Shown here: in pieces, positions 57,813-64,000 of the stretch
Position numbering within the stretch: position 1 is the first letter of the stretch
How the letters are laid out: every line of letters begins with the position of its first letter
IMG/VR virus record: IMGVR_UViG_3300045996_002431
Span: 1 to 64,000 of that record
Length of the DNA stretch: 64,000 bases
Direction: 5' to 3' (one strand)
Source of the DNA: a virus
The notes under the pieces: generated by a model
What the model saw: only the letters and a program-made list of their open reading frames with translations
What the model was told of the DNA's origin: nothing
The model's database searches: none
Program-made: the position numbers and the translations under genes

Positions 57813-58544
57813 TTAAGCTTGTTGTGGATTGTTCATGTTTTGATCATTTACGCTGATCAGTTTTTGCGTAGGAACCTCTTGTCCTTTAGTTCCGTCATCT
57901 CCATCATTGGTTCTTTCTGAAGGCACCATGAGAACAAATCTTCCAAGATCAAGAACCTGCTTTTTTAAAACCGGCAGAAGCTCTTCAGGGAAGTCAAACG
58001 GAGCGTCGATATCAATAGACGTAATCGGATCAAAGGTGCTGTATAAGCCTACCTCTAGGCTTTTTACAATAGTGTGTTCTATTCCTAAAAGACCAACATA
58101 ATTACCGGTCCTGTAGAAGTACGGGTTTTTCGGCGACGGTTTTTCGTATTTTGAATAATACAATCTTTCCGCCGGTCTTCCCGCCTTTGTTCTGTTAAAT
58201 CCAATTCCTGAGTAAGCGAGATCGCATTCCGCATTCTTAGCATAAGATACATAAGCTATCCCTTGATCTTTATGAAAGTCGTATATGGATTTTGGTAGTT
58301 CGAAATATTTCCTTCCTTTTACCAAATCAGGAACCGAGTTTGTTGTGGCTGTCAGTACCGGAACTTCCGCGAATATGTGAAGGAATGCTCCTGAATCTCG
58401 CTTTTCGATGTGCTGAGACTTGATTCTGTTCCCAACCATTAATACATAGAAAGCAATTTTAGGAAGAGTGATCTCCCTGTCGTCGCCGGTCTGTTTTAGG
58501 TCGCTCTGAATATCGTAACAGATATGTCGTAAAATATGATTCAT
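57813..58544 (-). CDS. Structural protein of the connector block
   Basis: A 243-residue protein: LRHICYDIQSDLKQTGDDREITLPKIAFYVLMVGNRIKSQ at the start, FELPKSIYDFHKDQGIAYVSYA in the middle and a Lys/Asp/Gln-rich end. Mixed alpha/beta. It shares a base with its upstream neighbour and lies 4 bp before the ring protein gene. Similar proteins occur between capsid and ring genes in related podoviruses; role probably in the neck. TTTCCGCCG at 58166 is inside. Confidence 0.6.
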   Translation of the reverse strand: MNHILRHICYDIQSDLKQTGDDREITLPKIAFYVLMVGNRIKSQHIEKRDSGAFLHIFAEVPVLTATTNSVPDLVKGRKYFELPKSIYDFHKDQGIAYVSYAKNAECDLAYSGIGFNRTKAGRPAERLYYSKYEKPSPKNPYFYRTGNYVGLLGIEHTIVKSLEVGLYSTFDPITSIDIDAPFDFPEELLPVLKKQVLDLGRFVLMVPSERTNDGDDGTKGQEVPTQKLISVNDQNMNNPQQA

Positions 58545-59311
58545 TAGCTAAGAAGTCCTGTTATTCGTTTAATGTCACCTTCTGAAATGTTCCATAGGGT
58601 GGTTTGATCTCCTTGTTTTGTCGACATGAATGACAACATCTTTTCGGTGATCACCTGAGTCATGGATTCAGGAAACTCTAATACGTCGGTAATAAGTGTT
58701 ACCGGAGTTGGGTACTTCAGGTATTCTATAGCAACGTATTTTCCGCCGATAGAAGGCCTGATTTCAATTTCGGGCGCGCTTGGGTTAGAGTATGTCGAAG
58801 ATGAGTAATCCGCGAAATCTCTGTAAGAAAACTGCCGAAGTCCACTTGTCGACGAAAATACCTCACTGCCCTCAAGGAATGGGTTCTTATGGTTAATGTT
58901 TGCTTGCTCGGATGTCTTCCTGGCTGCCGAATAATCACTCCTGACAAATGACTTGCCGGGCATGAACTTTGATTGATTAGGATCAGCAAGGGGGGCTATT
59001 GAGTTATTTGGGTGAAGCTGAGGTTCAGGATATACTCCAATTATGGTCCAAAGACTGTGACCGACATCTGCCGGATTGAAAGATACCCTGGAATATTGAT
59101 TGGCCTGGAATACTCGGACCTTAACAAGATCTCTAAGTTGTTCAGGCACAACCTTTTTCTTACCAAAAATTTCATTAAAAACCAGCACCAGCCACTCTAT
59201 GGCTGAGTTTATGTTTGGTTTATAGTCCTGGTCGAATTTGTAGTAGTCGTTATTTTCCGCGTCGAGGGCCGCAGCGCCTCTGTCAACTACCGTTTGTACT
59301 TGGATGGCCAT
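58544..59311 (-). CDS. Structural protein of the connector block
   Basis: A 255-residue protein from ATG 59311 (MAIQVQTVVDRGAAALDAENNDYYKFDQDYKPNINSAIEWL). The frame is open to 59359, but that extension crosses an inverted repeat and is unlikely to be translated. The order 'A-L-D-A-E-N-N-D-Y-Y' start with a helical N-terminal part and beta C-terminal part (IEIRPSIGGKYVAIEYLKYP) fits a neck protein. TTTCCGCCG is at 58740. Confidence 0.6.
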   Translation of the reverse strand: MAIQVQTVVDRGAAALDAENNDYYKFDQDYKPNINSAIEWLVLVFNEIFGKKKVVPEQLRDLVKVRVFQANQYSRVSFNPADVGHSLWTIIGVYPEPQLHPNNSIAPLADPNQSKFMPGKSFVRSDYSAARKTSEQANINHKNPFLEGSEVFSSTSGLRQFSYRDFADYSSSTYSNPSAPEIEIRPSIGGKYVAIEYLKYPTPVTLITDVLEFPESMTQVITEKMLSFMSTKQGDQTTLWNISEGDIKRITGLLS

Positions 59312-59345
59312 TCCAGTAAATTTAACGAATTGAAACGGGAAAAGC

Positions 59346-59381
59346 AAAGCCCGATACATATCCTGATGTACCGGGCTTTGA
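59346..59381 (-). terminator. Strong hairpin between late genes
   Basis: CAAAGCCCG (59346-59354) pairs with CGGGCTTTG (59373-59381) and TACAT (59356-59360) with ATGTA (59367-59371), with one A-C mismatch. On the late transcript it is followed by only GCTTTTCCC, so it may act as a weak terminator or an RNA-stability/processing hairpin. Confidence 0.5.
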
Positions 59382-59411
59382 AACCCTTTCTACCGATGGT
59401 TAGATGGGTGA

Positions 59412-60218
59412 TTATGGATTGAAAGTAGTCTTTACTTCCAGTTGCTTCGCAAAGATATCTTTGAAGAAGTGTTGTTGTGCATCCTTATCGGCAGCGATTT
59501 CCTTTTTAACAGCTTCCAGGGCCAGGTAATTCTTCATGGCTGTGATGTCTGCTGATTTAGGATAACCGGCCTTATTGTACATGGTCACGATTTGAGCCGG
59601 TTCCATAGAAGCCAGCGCATTGATGTGCTTGGTGATCCTTGACGCGATATCGGCATTTACTTCCATAGCCTGCTTTGCAGTTTCAAAGAAGTGGATCCCG
59701 TACTTACTGTGGGCTCTTAACCATTCCTTCTCCTTTTTAGAGTAGCATGGGTATGTTGAATAAGAGTACAGGTCGTAATGATTTCCGTTTCTCACCTTCT
59801 GTGTAGCTTGGTGCATGAAGAAGATGGACTTGTTTACCGGTGGAATGATTGGCTTACCGTTGCGCTTGTCGTCGGTAATAACGTATCCGTATCCGTAAGA
59901 ATAGAATATGATCGGGTCTTCAAGAACATCTTCAGGATCGATTTCTTCCGCCGAATAGAATTTAAGCGGGTTTCCGATGTCCTGTAGATCGCTTTGTTGT
60001 TTGAACATCTTGGCTGCTAAAGTAGCAGCAAGTTCAGCAATATCCTGATTTCCTTGTCCGCCTTTTTGACGTTTAAGTTCAGCGATTTCTCGTTCTTGAT
60101 CTTCGAGTTTGCCTAATAATGTTTGTAGTAATTCTGCGGTTTTATCCGTGTTGGAGACAGAGGATTCTTCTCCGAGATTGCCAAGGTCATCGCTTGGCTT
60201 GTTGTTGCCTTTTGCCAT
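59412..60218 (-). CDS. Hypothetical structural protein with coiled coil
   Basis: A 268-residue protein. Residues 1-60 are disordered and coiled coil (KTAELLQTLLGKLEDQEREIAELKRQ). Then a beta-rich central domain (DVLEDPIIFYSYGYGYVITDDKRNGKPIIPP) and a helical C-terminus. Located between two hairpins, hence possibly separately processed. The leader TAAGATAAAAGAAAA is like that of the scaffold gene. Its role might be capsid decoration or assembly, by position only. Confidence 0.55.
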   Translation of the reverse strand: MAKGNNKPSDDLGNLGEESSVSNTDKTAELLQTLLGKLEDQEREIAELKRQKGGQGNQDIAELAATLAAKMFKQQSDLQDIGNPLKFYSAEEIDPEDVLEDPIIFYSYGYGYVITDDKRNGKPIIPPVNKSIFFMHQATQKVRNGNHYDLYSYSTYPCYSKKEKEWLRAHSKYGIHFFETAKQAMEVNADIASRITKHINALASMEPAQIVTMYNKAGYPKSADITAMKNYLALEAVKKEIAADKDAQQHFFKDIFAKQLEVKTTFNP

Positions 60219-60249
60219 TTTTCTTTTATCTTAATCGTTATTATTAAAA

Positions 60250-60280
60250 AATAACCCCGACCGATGTAGCCGGGGTTATT
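60250..60280 (-). terminator. Intrinsic terminator after the capsid gene
   Basis: AATAACCCCG (60250-60259) pairs with CGGGGTTATT (60271-60280), loop 11 nt. On the late (-) transcript the stem is followed by TTTTTT. It lies 14 bp after the stop of the capsid gene, so most transcripts would end here and capsid mRNA would be in excess over downstream genes. Confidence 0.75.
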
Positions 60281-60293
60281 ATGTTTTTTAGGA

Positions 60294-61577
60294 CTATTGA
60301 ACGTCGATCCAAAAAGATGCAGGAGGGTTGTGGAATTGAAGACCCATCTGAGCCTCAACATACATATCCTGGAATCCTTCGCGAGAACCTTGTACACCTT
60401 TGTCAAGTGTGCTTTGCTCACCTGAGATGGTTGGGATTCCGCGCATTGATACCGGAGTGATTGTCTCCTGGTCAAGAACCAAGATACGACGCTTCCAAAT
60501 TGCAGGGAAACATGATGTTTCTTTGAACAATTCACAAGGAACTGTTACGAAACGCATTCCGCCGAATTCGTATTCTTTAAGATCAAGCTTCGCGATCTCA
60601 TCGTTCGGAGTGTAACGAAGACCTGGATCTTTGAAGATCTTGCTTAATTCATACAACATCTCTGCAGTAGCGTAGATAAAGCGAATTTCACCTTCAGCTT
60701 TGAAGTTTGTTGCGAAAGCAAGCGCCTCGAATGCAGGACGAAGACCGGCAAGAGTTGGGTTCGCGCTCATTGAACCAGCAGCTACCATTGTAGGGAAGAT
60801 ACCGCCTGTTGCTTTAGCGATATAACCGCTGGAGATTGCGAACTCACCGCGAGTACCGTTAAACAATGTATTGAACATGTCAATACGAAGTTGTTTAATC
60901 TTCTGCTCCTTGTCGATAACAAGATAATCAGTCTTGTTGCTGTTGATGTGCTTCTGAAGCTCGATACGGCCCCAACGAGAAGCGCGTAAGAAGAATTGAA
61001 CGTAGTTGTAACGCTCAACAACATCCATACGGCTGTAGTTAGAGAAGTATGTCATTGCATCAGCAACGATCGTAGACTGAGTTGAAAGAACTGTGGTTGC
61101 AGCGGCAGCAGGGATACCTAAAGAGGTTAATGAAGAAACTGTAACCTGATTACCGGGACCAACAACTGTGATCACTGCTTTTTCGTTTCCAGGGAAAATA
61201 AGAACTAAATCCGGAGTCACGAAAGACATTGAAGCTGCTGTAAGCGGAATTGTCTGAGTTACGTTAGTACCTGGCACTGCAGCAACGGCACCCGAACCGG
61301 GAGCGTCAACGATGATCGGTGAACGACCAAAGGTGTTCTCAAGGTAAGAGAATTCGTCGAGGTCTACTTCTTTGAAAGGTTTCGCAAAAAGCAGCTTTAA
61401 CGCGTTGTACAATTTTGGAGCAGCATCAAAAATCTCACGCTTAAGCGCTTTGGCGATCATGATACTCTCGTCAGGAGATTGACCTGAGTCTACCGAGTAA
61501 TTTGAGTTCTCGGGATTGACGTTGGTGTTACCATACGGTAGACCACCTAAGCCTGGGGTATAGTTAGTGTTTGACAT
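60294..61577 (-). CDS. Major capsid protein
   Basis: A 427-residue protein of HK97-like layout: an N-terminal helix-rich arm (KALKREIFDAAPKLYNALKLLFAKPF), an extended E-loop-like region with low complexity (GSGAVAAVPGTNVTQTIPLTAASMSF), a central domain (YNYVQFFLRASRWGRIELQKHINSN) and C-terminal strands (EYEFGGMRFVTVPCELFKE...FPAIWKRRILVLDQETI). Located between the scaffold gene and a terminator, as expected for the most expressed virion protein. Confidence 0.8.
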   Translation of the reverse strand: MSNTNYTPGLGGLPYGNTNVNPENSNYSVDSGQSPDESIMIAKALKREIFDAAPKLYNALKLLFAKPFKEVDLDEFSYLENTFGRSPIIVDAPGSGAVAAVPGTNVTQTIPLTAASMSFVTPDLVLIFPGNEKAVITVVGPGNQVTVSSLTSLGIPAAAATTVLSTQSTIVADAMTYFSNYSRMDVVERYNYVQFFLRASRWGRIELQKHINSNKTDYLVIDKEQKIKQLRIDMFNTLFNGTRGEFAISSGYIAKATGGIFPTMVAAGSMSANPTLAGLRPAFEALAFATNFKAEGEIRFIYATAEMLYELSKIFKDPGLRYTPNDEIAKLDLKEYEFGGMRFVTVPCELFKETSCFPAIWKRRILVLDQETITPVSMRGIPTISGEQSTLDKGVQGSREGFQDMYVEAQMGLQFHNPPASFWIDVQ

Positions 61578-61602
61578 AATTAGTCTTTACTTTTTTTTGT
61601 TT

Positions 61603-62823
61603 TTAGAATGTTTTGTTTTGCTTCAAACCTTTCAAGAAATTCATTGCGCGTTTTCCATTTTCAGACAGCTCTTGTTTTTTATCGGCTGCGTTTCCGCTTG
61701 CGATTTTATCAGGAGCCTTTGAAACAAATTCTTCGCGAACTTCTGTCTCGGTTCGTTTTGTGGCGAAGTTCATGTACTGCTGGAGAGCCTCCATTCCATG
61801 TTTCGCCATTGTGAGTTTCATTGCAGCATCCGGCCTGAGTGAGCCCTTTTCATCTATGAATTCGGCAAGGATCGCATTCGCACCACCTTCAAGCGTCTTA
61901 GCGGAATCGTTTATGGCGATATCGCTAATTAAGGGAAGTGTTTTCCGAAGGTTTTCTACGGAACCGTTTATCGAAGCTTTATAAGCCTCCATTTGGGCTT
62001 TTTGCTTACCGACAATCTCGGCACGTTTACCATCGAAACTGCGTTTGTCAACATCATACTTGAGTTTGGCAGCATCATACGCTACTTCAAGTGCCTTATT
62101 CTCCTCTTCCGCGTCTGTAAAGTCATCTTTCGAAAACTTTCCAGGGAAGTAATGGTTAATAAGTTGTTCCTTGGAGTAATCGTCTACTTTCTTGTTGAAG
62201 TTGAGACCCGGATCCTTTTGGAATTGACTTTCCCAGTCTTCGCCCTGATCAAAGGCCATAACTGCGTTGAAAAGTTTTTCCGGCATGGTTTCGAAGAACT
62301 TGTCGTAACTTTCGACTTTCTTAGAAACATCTCCAAGTTTCTGAGCTTGTTCGCGCCATTTAGGAGCGATCTCGGTCAGGAACTTTTTTGCGTCATCAAC
62401 ACCGTAGTTCGATTTGACGTATTTTTCTATGTCAGAGAACTCTTTGAACTCTACCTGATTTTCACCAGGAGTTTCTTTTTTTCCACCAATTTTTTGTTTT
62501 CCAAAAAGTTTGGTTTCAATTTCAATATCTTTTTCGCCTTCGCCTGTCTTTGCAGCTCCCTCGCCAGGAGTCTGTTTGTCTTCCGGCTTTGCAGCAGGAG
62601 TTTCAGCAGGTTTTTGTTGTGGCGGCGTAGTATTATTCGGCGGAGTTGTATTTCCAGCCGGTTTTTTCAAGGACTCAACATCCTTTTTAAAATCATTTTC
62701 AGTCTTCATTCCGCTAAGAAAGGCAGAAGTGCCGGTTAGCTTTGGACTTGAAGTTTGTGAAGGAACGTTATTTTGTTGGCTTGCAACATTCTGCGTACCA
62801 GCATTTTGGTTTTCTGTAGACAT
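61603..62823 (-). CDS. Scaffold protein
   Basis: A 406-residue protein: the first 130 residues are disordered, with Pro/Thr/Gln/Lys repeats (NNTTPPQQKPAETPAAKPEDKQTPGEG); residues about 140-400 are charged helices, with a basic C-terminus (MNFLKGLKQNKTF) as in scaffolds that bind the capsid shell. It lies between portal and capsid genes, the canonical place. The + strand frame over this gene (61993-62739) is a shadow. Confidence 0.7.
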   Translation of the reverse strand: MSTENQNAGTQNVASQQNNVPSQTSSPKLTGTSAFLSGMKTENDFKKDVESLKKPAGNTTPPNNTTPPQQKPAETPAAKPEDKQTPGEGAAKTGEGEKDIEIETKLFGKQKIGGKKETPGENQVEFKEFSDIEKYVKSNYGVDDAKKFLTEIAPKWREQAQKLGDVSKKVESYDKFFETMPEKLFNAVMAFDQGEDWESQFQKDPGLNFNKKVDDYSKEQLINHYFPGKFSKDDFTDAEEENKALEVAYDAAKLKYDVDKRSFDGKRAEIVGKQKAQMEAYKASINGSVENLRKTLPLISDIAINDSAKTLEGGANAILAEFIDEKGSLRPDAAMKLTMAKHGMEALQQYMNFATKRTETEVREEFVSKAPDKIASGNAADKKQELSENGKRAMNFLKGLKQNKTF

Positions 62824-62895
62824 GAATCTTTTATCTTAAATCAAGAGGTGTTGATTAAAGTTAATAAAAAATTCTTAATTACCAAAAGCGTGGCA

Positions 62896-64000
62896 CTATT
62901 GTTGAGTTTTGAGCGCCTGCGACATGGCTGCGATACGCTCTTTAGACTTTGTTTCCATTGCTGTTTTTGCAAGTGAATTCTGTTCCGCCATGTGTTGGCT
63001 CTGAAGATTGTTTAACTGATTCTGTTCTTCTCGAGCGCCTTGAAGCTTGTTTTGAGTGGCCATCTTGTTATACATGTCCTCGGTTTGAGCGGCCTGGTTT
63101 TTGATAGCCTGGCGACGCATTTCAAGTTTCTCTTTAGCGTATTGACGCATAGCCATGCCAACTTCAGAAGGAGTTGCACGACCCCAAAGATCAGCGATAC
63201 GAATATCATCAAGCATGTCGAGTTGCTTTAACTGCATCATTAAGTTGTTTGCTGCATTGATTAATACTTCGTCGACGTTCTCGCGAACTATGCTTGTTCT
63301 GAAGTCTTCTGACTTCATGTCTTTAGATATACGGATTATCTGAACACCCTCGTCACCAACCGCAATCGCCAACTCTCTTTCGTTATCGGCGTATAGGTTT
63401 TTTCCATAACTAACGATAGCCTGGTACATGCGTTTCATTTTTTCAGCTATCGCATTATAGAATGGCTCCTGCATTAAAGATCCTCTTTGGATCATTAACT
63501 GTGTTGTTCCGACTAATTGATCACTTCCGCCCTGCTGGCCCTGTAGAGCTTCGTTTACGCCGGTCATCCTGGTTGTGTAGTTATTTAATGTATCGATTAC
63601 ATTAAATAGTACCTGAGTGCCTTGACGAATGGTTCCGTCGTACTGGCCAACCATGTTTTGAATACCGCGGCCGCGAGCATTTACTGTCACCGGCCTGGAT
63701 TGATTCATTGCCCTTAGCGCTTCTGATTCTTCGTCCGGGTGATCGAATACTGACTTGTCAAGTATTGTTCCGGCTCCTCGGCTGTTGTTAATTTGGTTTT
63801 CCGCCACGGATAGTACGCGGTTGATTAACCTTTGAGGATCGATGGCGTCATCAACCGGAGCGATGACCTGTCCGTCAATGTAGTTCCATGTATAAATACA
63901 GAATGGGAATTTCGCGCTGTGAAAATCCATATTATCGGTTTCCTGGTAAGCTAAAACTCCGTAGTCAAGAATAATGTCTTTTTTATTGAATTGTGATTGG
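62896..64000 (-). CDS. Portal protein, N-terminal part beyond the window
   Basis: The frame is open to the right edge, with no stop up to base 64000, so the ATG at 63930 is not the true start. The visible 367 residues include the portal-like stretch VLFNVIDTLNNYTTRMTGVNEALQGQQGGSDQLVGTTQLMIQRGSLMQEPFYNAIAEKM, with the 'TG-x-x-(E/D)' and helical repeats of the stem and crown, and a Gln/Glu/Lys-rich C-terminus that probably forms the crown barrel. It lies next to the scaffold gene, supporting the call. Confidence 0.75.
   Translation of the reverse strand, partial: QSQFNKKDIILDYGVLAYQETDNMDFHSAKFPFCIYTWNYIDGQVIAPVDDAIDPQRLINRVLSVAENQINNSRGAGTILDKSVFDHPDEESEALRAMNQSRPVTVNARGRGIQNMVGQYDGTIRQGTQVLFNVIDTLNNYTTRMTGVNEALQGQQGGSDQLVGTTQLMIQRGSLMQEPFYNAIAEKMKRMYQAIVSYGKNLYADNERELAIAVGDEGVQIIRISKDMKSEDFRTSIVRENVDEVLINAANNLMMQLKQLDMLDDIRIADLWGRATPSEVGMAMRQYAKEKLEMRRQAIKNQAAQTEDMYNKMATQNKLQGAREEQNQLNNLQSQHMAEQNSLAKTAMETKSKERIAAMSQALKTQQ

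Noticed and set aside
59312-59359. N-terminal extension of the gene at 58544
   Set aside because: It would be encoded by a long inverted repeat; the internal ATG at 59311 fits better.
61993-62739. 248-residue + frame inside the scaffold gene
   Set aside because: Antisense to a well-supported gene; poor composition (Phe/Leu/Arg-rich), typical of complement of Lys/Glu-rich coding DNA.
31648-64000. Firm assignment to Crassvirales
   Set aside because: Order portal-capsid-ring-nozzle is similar, but terminase, polymerase and hallmark RNA polymerase genes are not in view; the similarity rests on gene order and a few motifs.

Overview
The window is most of the genome of a short-tailed (podovirus-like) double-stranded DNA phage that infects a member of the Bacteroidota. 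Three things support the host group. Several intergenic regions carry Bacteroidota-type promoters (TTG/TTTG about 18-21 nt upstream of TAnnTTTG). Gene leaders are A/T-rich with few Shine-Dalgarno sequences. The helicase-primase has an N-terminal domain of the BT4734/VirE-N type, which is common in Bacteroidetes elements. Podovirus morphology is inferred: there is a portal, scaffold, capsid, ring-protein, nozzle, ejection-protein and fibre order like that of T7/P22, and no sheath, tape measure or major tail tube gene. A relationship to crAss-like or Cellulophaga podoviruses is possible but not proven. The first gene is cut by the left edge and the portal gene by the right edge. A terminase and a DNA polymerase are not seen.

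Layout. (1) 2-2104 (+): small early genes including an Acb2-like putative anti-CBASS protein, an atypical tRNA and a zincin-like protein. (2) 2094-6889 (-): a compact operon of small unknown proteins, several of them paralogues. (3) 6890-8102: a divergent control region of about 1.2 kb with promoters for both arms, a putative 70-nt sRNA with its own terminator, direct repeats and overlapping hairpins. (4) 8103-31572 (+): early/middle genes. The first half is a train of small unknown proteins with a DnaA domain-IV protein, an FtsK-gamma-like winged helix and an HNH-like protein. The second half is the replication and recombination module: Fe-S PD-(D/E)XK nuclease, SbcC/SMC-like ATPase, SNF2 helicase, sliding clamp, MazG, primase-helicase, VRR-NUC nuclease and an SSB-like protein with an acidic DDLPF tail. 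A 560-bp structured RNA region lies inside it at 21936-22495. (5) 31591-31625: a bidirectional terminator. (6) 31648-64000 (-): the late genes, read right to left: portal, scaffold, capsid, connector/ring proteins, nozzle, three ejection proteins including a 3089-residue polyvalent giant, Cys-rich tail and fibre proteins, holin-like protein and CHAP endolysin.

The strongest unexplained signal is the 9-mer TTTCCGCCG. It occurs 16 times on the + strand and twice on the - strand, in both gene orientations, in all reading frames and in intergenic DNA. It is therefore a strand-polarised, genome-wide motif not explained by coding. Other notable items are an interrupted class II tRNA-like gene in an array of structured RNAs, a tandem pair of 10-bp-arm inverted repeats, promoters whose predicted start falls at or next to an ATG, and a run of six adjacent tail genes bearing Cys clusters.
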